From Promicromonospora sukumoe 327MFSha3.1 (lineage in GTDB: Bacteria; Actinomycetota; Actinomycetes; Actinomycetales; Cellulomonadaceae), in the NCBI RefSeq assembly GCF_000385135.1, contig NZ_ARQM01000004.1, forward strand, positions 59,278-123,277: 64,000 nucleotides of DNA, written 5' to 3'. The notes under the pieces were generated by a model that did no database searches, had not been told where the DNA came from, and was given only the letters and a program-made list of their open reading frames with translations. Both the position numbers and the translations under genes were made by a program. Positions 27,838 through 37,999 of this stretch are shown here, piece after piece (positions within the stretch are counted from its first letter, which is position 1; each line of letters begins with the position of its first letter).

Positions 27838-30564
27838 TCAGCCGCGCCGGGTCGAGAGCCAGGACTCCGCGGCCCGCCAGTGCTCCTTGAGCAGGACGTA
27901 CCGGTCCTCGTGCCACGGCTTGACCGGGCCCGCCCAGTGGATCAGGGCCGGCTCCGACACGAGCTCCTGCGTGGGCCACGCGTTCCACCGCGCGTCCAGC
28001 ACCCGGTACCGCGACCCGGCGTACGCGTTCAGCACGTCCTGGTCGTTGAGGCCGTACCGCTCGGCGTACGGCACGAACTCGGCGGTGAAGCCGTCGGCCC
28101 GCATCACGTCCAGGTTCAGCAGCAGGATGCCCGCGTTGAAGCCCTGGTAGCCGTGCCGGTGCCGCTGCATCATGGCGCGCACCAGGTCCCGCGCGGCCGC
28201 CGGGTCGTGCTTGAGCAGCCGCGTGGCCCGGATGACGTTGCCCACGCCGTGCCGGTAGTTGTACGAGATCGACGGGCGGGCGGCCAGCGGCGCCCCGCCC
28301 AGGTCGGTGTCGTACAGCTCCGCCAGGTCCGTCACGGTCAGCGCGTCCAGGTCGTGGTAGAGCACGCGGTCCAGGTGCGGCAGCAGCTCGGGCAGCAGCA
28401 GCCGGTCCATCGTGGCGACCGTGATGTGCTTGAGCATGCCGAGCACGGCCCCGTAGTCGATCCCGTCGCAGGCGTACCACTCGAACGTGACCTCGGGGAA
28501 CAGCGCGGCGAGCCGCTCGTGGTCCGCCGTGCCGTGGTCGCGCGTGAGGGCGACGAACCGCACGGGCCGGTCGGTGTGCCGCACCACCCCGGCGACGACC
28601 ACCTCCATCTGGGCGCGCAGGTTGCCGTCCAGGGCCACGGCCACGTTGAGCTCGCCCGCCGCGGACCGCGGCGTCGTCGCCGCCACGACCGTGCGCGTGG
28701 CGCGCACGCCGGCCACGATGCCGGCCACGTCGCAGGTGCCCGACGGCGCGGCCACCGGTGCGGCGTGCACCACCAGCGCCCGCTCCACCTCGGGCGCCAC
28801 GGTGGCAGCCCAGGTCGCGTAGACCTCGTCGCGGGACGCGCCGGCGAGGACGCGGCCCATGGCGGGCGCCACGAGGCCGCGGATCTTCTCCCGCATCGCC
28901 AGCCGGGCGGCCTCGTCGGCGTCGAGCAGGCCGGCGAACCGGATGTCGGCGTCGTTCCGGGGGCGGAAGTCGACGTTCGCCCCGATGGACCAGGACGGCA
29001 GGAAGGCGTGCAGGCGCGAGGTGACCACGCGCGAGTACCGGCCGCGGTAGGAGTCGAGCAGGTCCACGGCGTCGTGCACGTTCCGGGCGAACGGGTTGCT
29101 GCGCACCGAGGGGTGCAGGTGCGTGACCAGCTCGCTGCCGGCGTCGTGCTCGGGCACGGGCGTGTCCACGTACACGGCCGGGGCGCCGGCGGGCGCGGGC
29201 GTGTGGCCCGCGGGGAAGACCGTGTCGATGGTGGTGGTGAGGCAGCCGCTGAAGAACGCCGGGACGCCCGCGTTGAGCAGCAGGTGCACGGTGGTCCAGT
29301 CGCGGCAGCCGATCGGCCCGTGGGCCCGCAGGTAGTCGATCGCGGTGGGCGTCAGGATGGCGTGCTTGTTGATGTGGAACGACACGAACAGCGGCTGCAG
29401 GTTCTCGTGGAACGGAAAGTCGAACCGCAGGTCGAACTGGCTGTGCATGTACCAGCCGAACGCGAGCATCCACGTGTTCTCCGGCACGGCGTCGAGCCGG
29501 GACATGTCGCGCTGCACCAGGGTCAGGTCGACGTCGGCGCCCGGTCCCGGCACCACGTGCTCGGGCCGCACCCGGTCCGCGAGGCGCCGCACGGGCTCGG
29601 TGACGGCGTCGTCGCCGTGCAGGCGCACGCCCTCGTGGCGGAGCAGGTGGCCCAGGCTCGCGATGGTCTGCACGGTGTCGCCGATGTTGCTGGAGGACAC
29701 GTTCTCGTCGGGCGCCTTGTAGTCGAGCACGGCGAACGACACGTGCCCCGTAGGCACCTTCGCAGGGGTGGCGGGCCGCAGCGCCTTCTCGATCCAGGGT
29801 GCGAGGTGGTCCACGGACGCCTGGACCTGCTCGGTCAGCCCGGTCGCGTGGCGGGCGGCGTCGAGGGCCTCGGCGGCCAGGGCGTACTCGTCGGCGATGA
29901 ACAGCAGCCGGGCGAGGTCGAGCAGCACCGCGGCGTCGGACACGAACCCGTGGCGCACCCAGGTGGCCGCCGTGCGGGCGACGTCGGGGTCGGCCATGGC
30001 GATGCCGGCCCGCAGGTACTCCGCCGGGGCGAGCCGGGCGGCGTCGTCGGGCCCGAGCTGGCGCAGGAGGTCCCACGCGAGCTCGCGCAGGCCCACGCGC
30101 TGCGCGATCAGGGCCGCGCCGGCGACCCCGGCGCGCCGGGTCTCGGGATAGGCCATGAGCGAGTGGCAGAGCGACCGCCACTGGCTGGTGTCCAGCGTGC
30201 GGGCCCCGCGGATCGAGGTGGTGACGGCCTCGTCGACCGGCAGGCCGCGACGCAGGGCGGCGGTGACCACCGCATCGCCCGACGGCGGCTCGGGGCGCTC
30301 CTGGAACGGGCGGTCGGCGGCGCGGTCCGGGGCGGACCACACCTCGCGCGGCAGCCGGTTGGGCTCCTTGGCCAGGGCCCAGGACTCCTGGTCCGGGGCC
30401 GGCAGGGGCCGGGCGTCCGGTAACGGGTCCGGCCTGTCCGGATGCGGGTTGTGCAGAGTCTCGGCCGTGGCGGCGAGCAGCGCCTCGGTGATCATCTCGT
30501 CGGCGGCCGGGACCTGGTGCGCAGTCTCACCGGACGCGGCGAGACGGCGGCTTGCAGGGGACAT
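27838..30564 (-). CDS. Pyruvyltransferase-GT8 fusion glycan enzyme
   Basis: 908 residues. Residues ~1-250 are a low-complexity then helical (TPR-like) region. Residues ~270-560 match the polysaccharide pyruvyl transferase family, with SNIGDTVQT, GCRDWTTVHLL and VVTSRLHAFLPSWSIGANV. Residues ~640-905 form a GT8 glycosyltransferase, with LYHDLDALTVTD (metal-binding DxD), FNAGILLLNLDVM, LNDQDVLNAY and HWAGPVKPW. The protein could both transfer a sugar and add a pyruvate ketal to the same glycan. No membrane segment is seen. ATG start with GAGGAG close upstream. Donor and acceptor are unknown. Confidence 0.78.
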   Translation of the reverse strand: MSPASRRLAASGETAHQVPAADEMITEALLAATAETLHNPHPDRPDPLPDARPLPAPDQESWALAKEPNRLPREVWSAPDRAADRPFQERPEPPSGDAVVTAALRRGLPVDEAVTTSIRGARTLDTSQWRSLCHSLMAYPETRRAGVAGAALIAQRVGLRELAWDLLRQLGPDDAARLAPAEYLRAGIAMADPDVARTAATWVRHGFVSDAAVLLDLARLLFIADEYALAAEALDAARHATGLTEQVQASVDHLAPWIEKALRPATPAKVPTGHVSFAVLDYKAPDENVSSSNIGDTVQTIASLGHLLRHEGVRLHGDDAVTEPVRRLADRVRPEHVVPGPGADVDLTLVQRDMSRLDAVPENTWMLAFGWYMHSQFDLRFDFPFHENLQPLFVSFHINKHAILTPTAIDYLRAHGPIGCRDWTTVHLLLNAGVPAFFSGCLTTTIDTVFPAGHTPAPAGAPAVYVDTPVPEHDAGSELVTHLHPSVRSNPFARNVHDAVDLLDSYRGRYSRVVTSRLHAFLPSWSIGANVDFRPRNDADIRFAGLLDADEAARLAMREKIRGLVAPAMGRVLAGASRDEVYATWAATVAPEVERALVVHAAPVAAPSGTCDVAGIVAGVRATRTVVAATTPRSAAGELNVAVALDGNLRAQMEVVVAGVVRHTDRPVRFVALTRDHGTADHERLAALFPEVTFEWYACDGIDYGAVLGMLKHITVATMDRLLLPELLPHLDRVLYHDLDALTVTDLAELYDTDLGGAPLAARPSISYNYRHGVGNVIRATRLLKHDPAAARDLVRAMMQRHRHGYQGFNAGILLLNLDVMRADGFTAEFVPYAERYGLNDQDVLNAYAGSRYRVLDARWNAWPTQELVSEPALIHWAGPVKPWHEDRYVLLKEHWRAAESWLSTRRG

Positions 30565-30679
30565 GAAGACTCCTCGTGGGGTCGACGGTTGAGCAGGAGA
30601 ACCGTCGTCCCGGCGTGTGCACGGCGCCGACGGTGGCCAGAGCGTAGTGCCCTTCGGTTACGGCCCGACGACGACTGGG

Positions 30680-30685
30680 TAGGCT
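30680..30685 (+). promoter_or_regulatory. Leaderless -10 element for the DUF402 gene
   Basis: TAGGCT, seven bases, then ATG at 30693, without a ribosome binding site. Confidence 0.55.
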
Positions 30686-30692
30686 CCCGGAC

Positions 30693-31322
30693 ATGTCTGC
30701 GCAACAACCTGCTGACCAGGGCTTTTCAGGGTCTCGGCCGACGCCGCGGCCGACCGGGCCGGGGACCCTCGTGGGCTGCCGTATGCGCAAGTGGGACGGC
30801 ACCCCGCACTGGCGTTTCGACGCCGCGTACCTCGGCGAGGACGAGCACGGCGTCTGGCTCGGCTACCCGACCGGGACCCGGTTCAGCCGGCCCGGGCGGG
30901 ACTACCGCACACGCCACCCGGGGGTCGTCCTCTTCGGCGACGGCGGGTGGGTCGCCGACCTCTACCGCGACAACCCGCGGGGCGTGCTGCTCTACATCGA
31001 CCTCGCCACGGTGCCTGAGTGGCGCGCCGTGCCCGACGGCGGGGGTCGCCGCCGTCCGGCGTTCGAGGTCTCCGCCGTCGACATGGACCTCGACGTGCTG
31101 GCGCTGCGGCCAGGCAGCGAGCGGGCGCGGGAGCGGGGCGACTTCTTCATCGACGACGAGGACGAGTTCGCCGAGCACACCGTCCGCTACGGGTACCCGC
31201 CGGAGGTCGTGGCCCAGGTGCGGTCGGACGCCGACGCCCTGCTCGCCGCGGTGAGCGCCGGGGAGGCGCCGTACGACGGCGCCACGGCGGACCGCTGGTT
31301 CGCGGTGCTCGACGGGCTGTAG
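30693..31322 (+). CDS. DUF402 (FomD-like) family protein
   Basis: 209 residues. The C-terminal part has YIDLAT, VDMDLDVLAL and FIDDEDEFAEH, the acidic residues that bind divalent metal in DUF402/FomD-type phosphatases, some of which hydrolyse nucleoside diphosphates or CMP-activated intermediates. The N-terminal half is beta-rich (GVWLGYPTGTRFSRPG). The function here is not known. It stands alone between a divergent fusion glycosyltransferase gene and a convergent siderophore-interacting protein gene. Confidence 0.75.
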   Translation: MSAQQPADQGFSGSRPTPRPTGPGTLVGCRMRKWDGTPHWRFDAAYLGEDEHGVWLGYPTGTRFSRPGRDYRTRHPGVVLFGDGGWVADLYRDNPRGVLLYIDLATVPEWRAVPDGGGRRRPAFEVSAVDMDLDVLALRPGSERARERGDFFIDDEDEFAEHTVRYGYPPEVVAQVRSDADALLAAVSAGEAPYDGATADRWFAVLDGL

Positions 31323-31355
31323 TACGTCCTGATGTGGCCGGTGCGCTCAGCGCGC

Positions 31356-32156
31356 TCAGTGCGCGCTGAGGACCAGGTCGTCCTGCTCGACGGCGGCGCG
31401 CCACTCGGGCTTCTCCGCGCGCCAGTGCTCGTCGTCGCGGCCGCGGCGCCAGTAGCCCGAGGCCGAGAGCAGCTCGCGCGGCACGCCCAGCGCGGCGCGG
31501 GCCCAGCGGCGCAGGTCGCGCACGCAGCCGGCCTCGCCGTGCAGGAACGTGTGCGGGGCGCCGTCGGGCAGCTCGGCCGCCTGCACGACGTCGACCAGGT
31601 TCGCGCCGGCGGACCGGTGGACCCAGGTGAGGTGGAGGTTCGCGGCGCTGATGATCGGCTGCTCCTCCGACGCGTCGGAGACCTCGACGAAGACGTGCGC
31701 CACGGCGCCGTCGGGCATGGCCTCGCACGCGGCCGCGATGGCCGGGAGGGCGGACTCGTCGCCCGCAAGGAGGTGCCACGGGGCGTCCGGGGACGGCGCG
31801 TAGTCGCCGCCCGGGCCCACGAAGGAGACCTCGTCGCCCGGCTGGACCCGCTGCGCCCAGGGGCCGCCGTGGCCCACGTCGCCGTGCGTGACGACGTCGA
31901 TGTCCCAGCCGGCCTCGGTCACCGCGCGGATCGTGTAGGTGCGCAGCACGGGGCGGCCCTCGGGCTCCGTGGGCTCCGCCATGACCAGCTTCACGTAGCG
32001 GTCGGGGAACGGCGTGGCGTCGGTGCCGGCCAGTGCCTCACCGCCGATCGACACCCGGATCATGTGCGGCGTGAGCTGCCGGACCGCGGTCACGGTCGCC
32101 GTGGTGCGGACGCCCTTGCGGGGCCTTGCGGGGGATGCGGCGGTGTTCTCAGACAT
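31356..32156 (-). CDS. Siderophore-interacting (FAD) ferric reductase
   Basis: 266 residues of the ViuB/SIP family. RTYTIR is the FAD-binding motif, GDVGHGGPWAQ contacts the flavin, LLAGDESALPAI begins the reductase domain, and the C-terminus WRRGRDDEHWRAEK is conserved. Members release iron from ferric siderophores by reduction in the cytoplasm. A DtxR/IdeR-type box lies two bases before the ATG, predicting iron repression. No siderophore transporter is adjacent. Confidence 0.9.
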   Translation of the reverse strand: MSENTAASPARPRKGVRTTATVTAVRQLTPHMIRVSIGGEALAGTDATPFPDRYVKLVMAEPTEPEGRPVLRTYTIRAVTEAGWDIDVVTHGDVGHGGPWAQRVQPGDEVSFVGPGGDYAPSPDAPWHLLAGDESALPAIAAACEAMPDGAVAHVFVEVSDASEEQPIISAANLHLTWVHRSAGANLVDVVQAAELPDGAPHTFLHGEAGCVRDLRRWARAALGVPRELLSASGYWRRGRDDEHWRAEKPEWRAAVEQDDLVLSAH

Positions 32157-32158
32157 GG

Positions 32159-32177
32159 TGAGGCAAGCCTAACCTCG
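32159..32177 (-). promoter_or_regulatory. DtxR/IdeR iron box with overlapping -10
   Basis: Read on the minus strand, CGAGGTTAGGCTTGCCTCA matches 14 of 19 positions of the IdeR/DtxR consensus, including the full AGGTTAGGCT half. TAGGCT inside it can also serve as the -10, so a bound repressor would block the promoter of the siderophore-interacting protein gene directly. Confidence 0.75.
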
Positions 32178-32311
32178 CAGGCGTGCGCACGCCGGTGTGG
32201 CGTGCGTCACTGGGCGAAGCGCGAGAGATCGGACCTGGGGCCGATGAGCGGGAGCCTGCCACGCGCCTACCATGGGCGCGTCGTCCAAGTCTTCCTGTCA
32301 GGAGCATCGTC

Positions 32312-33478
32312 GTGAAGATCGCTGTTGTCGGTACGGGGTATGTCGGGCTGTCGAACGCGGTGCTGCTCGCGCAGCACCACGAGGTGTTCACGCTGGACGT
32401 GGACCCCGCCAAGGTCGCGCTGGTCAACGACCGCAGGTCGCCGATCGTTGACGCGGAGCTGGAGCAGTACCTGGCCGAGGTCGACCTGAACCTGACCGCG
32501 ACCCTCGACAAGGACGCCGCCTACGCGGGCGCGGGGGTGGTGGTCATCGCGACCCCGACGAACTACGACGAGGAGTCCAACTTCTTCGACACCTCGTCGG
32601 TGGAGACCGTGATCGCGGACGTCCTGGTCGCGGCGCCGGAGGCGACGATCGTGATCAAGTCGACGATCCCGGTCGGGTTCACCCGGCGCATGCGCGAGGA
32701 GCACCCCGGCGCGGCGATCGTGTTCTCCCCGGAGTTCCTGCGCGAGGGCCGGGCGCTGTACGACAACCTGCACCCCTCGCGCATCGTGGTCGGCGACCGC
32801 GGCCCGCGGGGCAAGCAGTTCGCGGACCTGCTGCTGGAGGGCGCCCTGACCAAGGACACCCCCGTGCTGCTGACGGACCCGACCGAGGCGGAGGCGATCA
32901 AGCTGTTCGCCAACACCTACCTCGCGCTGCGGGTCGCGTACTTCAACGAGCTCGACACGTACGCGGCGACCCACGGCCTGGACACGGCGCAGATCATCGA
33001 GGGCGTCGGCCTGGACCCTCGCATCGGCACCCACTACAACAACCCCTCGTTCGGGTACGGCGGGTACTGCCTGCCGAAGGACACGAAGCAGCTGCTGGCG
33101 AACTACGCCGACGTGCCGCAGAACCTGATCAACGCGGTCGTCGAGGCGAACACGACCCGCAAGGACTTCGTCGCCGCGGACATCCTGCGCCGTGAGCCGA
33201 AGACGGTCGGGGTCTACCGACTGGTGATGAAGTCCGGGTCGGACAACTTCCGGGCATCCTCGATCCAGGGCATCATGAAGCGCATCAAGGCCAAGGGCAT
33301 CGAGGTCATCGTCTACGAGCCCAGCCTGGAGGACGACGAGTTCTTCTCCAGCGAGGTCGTCCGCGACCTGGATGCGTTCAAGGGCCGCGCCGACGTCATC
33401 ATCGCGAACCGCCGCACCGAGGCGCTCGACGACGTGGCCGACAAGGTCTACACCCGCGACATCTACGGACGGGACTGA
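32312..33478 (+). CDS. ugd: UDP-glucose 6-dehydrogenase
   Basis: 388 residues. The N-terminal NAD site is [11 protein letters not shown], the catalytic cysteine is Cys253 in [12 protein letters not shown], and [14 protein letters not shown] is typical of short Ugd enzymes such as that of E. coli. It oxidises UDP-glucose to UDP-glucuronate for surface polysaccharide. GTG 32312 is chosen for AGGAG eight bases upstream; the longer frame from 32183 lacks homology. A possible -10, TACCAT, lies at 32268-32273. rmlB follows after three bases. Confidence 0.93.
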   Translation: MKIAVVGTGYVGLSNAVLLAQHHEVFTLDVDPAKVALVNDRRSPIVDAELEQYLAEVDLNLTATLDKDAAYAGAGVVVIATPTNYDEESNFFDTSSVETVIADVLVAAPEATIVIKSTIPVGFTRRMREEHPGAAIVFSPEFLREGRALYDNLHPSRIVVGDRGPRGKQFADLLLEGALTKDTPVLLTDPTEAEAIKLFANTYLALRVAYFNELDTYAATHGLDTAQIIEGVGLDPRIGTHYNNPSFGYGGYCLPKDTKQLLANYADVPQNLINAVVEANTTRKDFVAADILRREPKTVGVYRLVMKSGSDNFRASSIQGIMKRIKAKGIEVIVYEPSLEDDEFFSSEVVRDLDAFKGRADVIIANRRTEALDDVADKVYTRDIYGRD

Positions 33479-34664
<1,186 letters not shown>

Positions 34665-34673
<9 letters not shown>

Positions 34674-35300
34674 GGTCGCTGGGGCGGTTTGAAGACCGGC
34701 GACGTAGGTGCTGACCGCTTCCATGGTTGGGAGGAGGCCCTGGGACTGGGCCTCCTTCAGGGTGGGGGCCGCCTCGTCCTTCTCCGAGAGGAGGGGCGTG
34801 AGCGGGGTGCCGTCTCTCGCCGTGGTGGGCCAGGCGATGGCGAGGTCCTCGTCGAGGGGGTGGATGCCGTGCTCTCGGCCCGGGGCGTAGCCCGCGGAGC
34901 AGAGGTAGAGGACCGTCGAGCTGTCCTCCAGGGACATGAATGCGTGGCCCAGGCCCTCGGACAGGTAGATCGCGCGGCGGTCGACGTCGTCCAGGAGGAC
35001 GGCGTCCCAGGTGCCGAAGGTGGGCGAACCCACCCGGATGTCCACGACGACGTCGAGCACGGCGCCGCCGACGCACATGACGTACTTGGCCTGGCTGGGC
35101 GGCACGTCGGCGAAGTGGATGCCGCGGAGCACCCCGGCGGCGGAGACCGAGCAGTTGGCCTGCTGGAGGTCGAAGGAGTGCCCGACGGCGTCGGCGAACG
35201 GGCCCGCCCTGAAGGCCTCCAGGAAGAGCCCGCGGGGGTCCCCGTGCTGCTTGGGCGTGATCTCGAACGCGCCGGGCACTGCCAGCTCGCGGTACTCCAT
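34665..35300 (-). CDS. rmlC: dTDP-4-dehydrorhamnose 3,5-epimerase
   Basis: 211 residues of the RmlC cupin family: FEITPKQHGDPRGLFLEAF, LRGIHFADVPPSQAKYVMC with the catalytic His, DVVVDIRVGSPTFGTWDAV, YLSEGLGHAFMSLED. It epimerises the rmlB product. It starts at 35300 with AAGGAG seven bases upstream and ends within the outer arm of the inverted repeat. It is transcribed toward rmlB, away from rmlD. Confidence 0.94.
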
Positions 35301-35342
35301 GAGGCTCCTTGAGTGGTTCGTCGACGGCCCTGCGACCCTGGT

Positions 35343-35348
35343 TAGGAT
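35343..35348 (+). promoter_or_regulatory. Leaderless -10 element for rmlD
   Basis: TAGGAT, six bases, then GTG at 35355, lying in the 54-base gap between the divergent rmlC and rmlD genes. Confidence 0.55.
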
Positions 35349-35354
35349 CCTAGG

Positions 35355-36227
35355 GTGACCAGCGGACAGAGCACGAAGCAGGGCTGGGTGGTCTTCGGCG
35401 CGGCCGGCATGCTCGGCCAGGACATGGTGGCCGCGGCGGAGGCCGCGGGGCACCGCGTGACCGCACTGCGGCGGGCCGACGTCGACATCACCGACGCCTC
35501 GGCGGTGCTCGCCGCGGTGGCCGGCCACGACGTCGTCGTCAACTGCGCGGGCTGGACCGCCGTCGACGACGCGGAGACGCACGAGCCCGAGGCCTTCGCC
35601 GCGAACGCGACGGGACCCGCGCACCTCGCGCGCGCTGCGGCGGCGTCCGGGGCGCGCCTGGTCCACGTGTCCACGGACTACGTGTTCGACGGCGTCGCCA
35701 CGCAGCCGTACGCCGAGGACGCGCCGGTGGACCCCCGCTCGGCCTACGGGCGCACCAAGGCCGCCGGCGAGTGGGCGGTGCGCGCGCTCGCGCCGGACGC
35801 CCTGGTGGTGCGTACCGCCTGGCTCTACGGGGCGGGCGGTAAGTGCTTCCCGAAGACCATCGCGCGCGTCGCGGGGGAGCGGGACCGGCTCACCGTCGTG
35901 GACGACCAGACCGGGCAGCCCACCTGGACCGCCGACCTGGCCGACCTCGTCGTACGCCTCCTGGCCGCGGGAGCGCCCGGTGGGCTGTACCACGGCACGT
36001 CGTCGGGCCACGTGACGTGGCACGGGTTCGCCCGCGAGGTGGTCGCGGCCGCCGGGCTGACGACGCCGGTGGACCCGACGACGAGCGCCGCCTACCAGGC
36101 GCCGGCGCCCCGGCCGAAGTACTCGGTGCTGGGGCACGACCGGCTCCGGGCGGCGGGCGTGGAGCCGATCGGCGACTGGGCCGACCGCTGGAAGGCGGCG
36201 GCGGGGACGGTGCTTGGAACCCCGTAG
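35355..36227 (+). CDS. rmlD: dTDP-4-dehydrorhamnose reductase
   Basis: 290 residues of the RmlD family: VFGAAGMLGQD for NADPH, NCAGWTAVDDAE, HVSTDYVFDGVA, YGRTKAAGEWAV with Tyr/Lys catalytic pair, VRTAWLYG. It catalyses the last step to dTDP-L-rhamnose. With rmlA, rmlB and rmlC within 5 kb, the pathway is complete here, although the genes are in four transcription units rather than one operon. Confidence 0.94.
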   Translation: MTSGQSTKQGWVVFGAAGMLGQDMVAAAEAAGHRVTALRRADVDITDASAVLAAVAGHDVVVNCAGWTAVDDAETHEPEAFAANATGPAHLARAAAASGARLVHVSTDYVFDGVATQPYAEDAPVDPRSAYGRTKAAGEWAVRALAPDALVVRTAWLYGAGGKCFPKTIARVAGERDRLTVVDDQTGQPTWTADLADLVVRLLAAGAPGGLYHGTSSGHVTWHGFAREVVAAAGLTTPVDPTTSAAYQAPAPRPKYSVLGHDRLRAAGVEPIGDWADRWKAAAGTVLGTP

Positions 36228-36266
36228 GGCCGTGGACGTGCCCTCTGGTGCGACGCCTCGGTGTCG

Positions 36267-36295
36267 TGGACAGGGCGTGACCGGTGCCGTAATCT
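36267..36295 (+). promoter_or_regulatory. Promoter-like sequence before the candidate RNA
   Basis: TGGACA (36267-36272), a 17-base spacer and TAATCT (36290-36295). No reading frame begins downstream on this strand before the end of the convergent DUF3800 gene. Confidence 0.4.
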
Positions 36296-36301
36296 TGGCG
36301 G

Positions 36302-36366
36302 TGCTAGGGGCAGGAGCTCCAAGAAGTGAGCCCGGCAGCCATCCGGACGGTTGGTGAGCCGGGCTT
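36302..36366 (+). ncRNA. Candidate structured RNA next to the DUF3800 gene
   Basis: About 65 bases after a plausible promoter. AGCCCGGC (36329-36336) pairs with GCCGGGCT (36358-36365), enclosing a second helix CCATCCGGACGGTTGG. An unpaired 5' part contains GGAGCTCC. Conserved RNA structures adjacent to DUF3800 genes have been described in bacteria; whether this belongs to one is untested. It may simply be a terminator for rmlD and the DUF3800 gene. Confidence 0.35.
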
Positions 36367-36374
36367 CGCGCTGT

Positions 36375-36965
36375 CTACGGCAGGTCGACGGTGCGGACGA
36401 TGACGTTCGCCACCTCGTCGAGCCAGGGGCGGCCCTTCTGGATGCACCACGCGATCGCGTCCGGCACCCAGAGCATCGGGTCGTCGTGCCGGTTGAGGTG
36501 CAGATACTCCGTATCGCGCCGGTTGCCAGGGCCCAGTTCCTCATAGAGCCAGCGTTCGTCATGGACTTGCAGTGAGTCGTCGCGCTCGAGGACGATCCGC
36601 CGTGGCCTCGCGTTCACGGCGTCGCGCGCGAGCGCTCGGATGCATCGCTCGCGTGATTCCCGGGACCCGTGCTTGCCGGACACCCGGTAGACCGTGACCT
36701 CGATGGGCAGGTCGGCGATGATCTTGAGGACCGCGCGCCGGGACGAGTTGCTCTCCTTGGTGAAGTGCAGGCTCCGCTGTCCGGCTCGGAGCTGCTGGCG
36801 CAGGTCCTTCCGGGCGACGCCGAGCACTGCTGTCGACACGGCCGCTACCACGACGATGAATCGGCCCGCCTTGGTCTCGTCCACGAACCAGTGAGCGGGG
36901 CTCGCGGCGGTCGGGCTGCTCGGAGCCGGATCCGGTCGTCGGCTTCTGGGCATGCGGGCGCTCAA
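36375..36965 (-). CDS. DUF3800 family protein
   Basis: 196 residues. HWFVDETKAGRFIVVVAAVS near residue 25 is the acidic strand of the RNase H-like DUF3800 fold, followed by LHFTKESNSSRRAVLKIIADL and the C-terminal VPDAIAWCIQKG. The biochemical role is unknown; such genes often occur in defence or mobile contexts. The start is a TTG at 36965 with GGAGGAG seven bases upstream; ATG occurs at codon 5. Upstream 36966-37066 holds only this site and a short GCGC hairpin. Confidence 0.7.
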   Translation of the reverse strand: MSARMPRSRRPDPAPSSPTAASPAHWFVDETKAGRFIVVVAAVSTAVLGVARKDLRQQLRAGQRSLHFTKESNSSRRAVLKIIADLPIEVTVYRVSGKHGSRESRERCIRALARDAVNARPRRIVLERDDSLQVHDERWLYEELGPGNRRDTEYLHLNRHDDPMLWVPDAIAWCIQKGRPWLDEVANVIVRTVDLP

Positions 36966-37066
36966 TCGATCTCCTCCGTAGGTGTGGTGAGGCTACGGGG
37001 GTGCGCCTTTGCGCCCGCAAGCGCGACACGCCGTGTGCCCGGTATAGGCGAGTCGGCGCTACCGGG

Positions 37067-37933
37067 TCACTGCTGCTCCAGCAGCCCCAGGAGGTAGGTG
37101 CCGTAGCCCGACTTGGTGAGCTTCTCCGCCCGGGTGCGCAGGTCGTCGTCGGACAGGAAGCCGCGCCGCCAGGCGACCTCCTCGGGGGCGCCGATCTTCA
37201 GGCCCTGGCGCCGCTCGATGGTGCGGACGTAGTCCGAGGCCTCGAGCAGCGAGTCGAAGGTGCCGGTGTCGAGCCAGGCCGTGCCGCGGGGGAGCACCTC
37301 GACCTGGAGCCGCCCCTGGCGCAGGTACTCGGCGTTGACGTCGGTGATCTCGTACTCGCCGCGCGCCGAGGGCTTGAGCCCCTTGGCGATCTCGACGACG
37401 TCGTTGTCGTAGAAGTACAGGCCGGGCACCGCGTAGCTGGACCTCGGCCGAGCGGGCTTCTCCTCCAGGGAGAGCGCCTTGCCGTCGTCGTCGAACTCGA
37501 CCACGCCGTAGGCGGTGGGGTCGGCGACGCGGTAGGCGAAGACGGCGCCGCCGTCGAGGTCGGCGAACCGCATGAGCTGATGGCCCAGTCCTGGGCCGTA
37601 GAAGATGTTGTCGCCCAGGACGAGCGCCGCGGACTCGCTGCCCAGGAACTCCTCGCCGAGCACGAAGGCCTGGGCGAGCCCGTCGGGGGACGGCTGGGCC
37701 GTGTAGGTGATCGAGATGCCGAACTGGGAGCCGTCGCCGAGGAGGCGCTGGAACTGCCCGGCGTCATGCGGCGTCGTGATGACCAGGATGTCGCTGATCC
37801 CGGCCAGGATCAGCGTGGAGAGCGGGTAGTAGATCATCGGCTTGTCGTAGACCGGGACGAGCTGCTTGCTGATGCCCTGGGTGATCGGGTGCAGGCGAGT
37901 GCCCGAACCGCCGGCGAGAATGATTCCGCGCAT
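37067..37933 (-). CDS. rmlA: Glucose-1-phosphate thymidylyltransferase
   Basis: 288 residues: [46 protein letters not shown] and [13 protein letters not shown] are the RmlA signatures. It makes dTDP-glucose from glucose 1-phosphate and dTTP, the first step of rhamnose synthesis. ATG 37933 with GGGAGG upstream is preferred to 37993. It diverges from the first LCP gene; the 205-base region between holds GGGTGA boxes. Confidence 0.95.
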   Translation of the reverse strand: MRGIILAGGSGTRLHPITQGISKQLVPVYDKPMIYYPLSTLILAGISDILVITTPHDAGQFQRLLGDGSQFGISITYTAQPSPDGLAQAFVLGEEFLGSESAALVLGDNIFYGPGLGHQLMRFADLDGGAVFAYRVADPTAYGVVEFDDDGKALSLEEKPARPRSSYAVPGLYFYDNDVVEIAKGLKPSARGEYEITDVNAEYLRQGRLQVEVLPRGTAWLDTGTFDSLLEASDYVRTIERRQGLKIGAPEEVAWRRGFLSDDDLRTRAEKLTKSGYGTYLLGLLEQQ

Positions 37934-37999
37934 GAGGCGGATCCTCCCACGCCTCGGGTGGCCAGGGGACTTCCACCGGTGTCCATCTCCCATCAGGAA

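Noticed and set aside
32178..32311. GCACGCC/GGCGTGC hairpin and upstream in-frame start for ugd
   Set aside because: Stem is only seven bases, and the N-terminal extension lacks homology; GTG 32312 with AGGAG is better.
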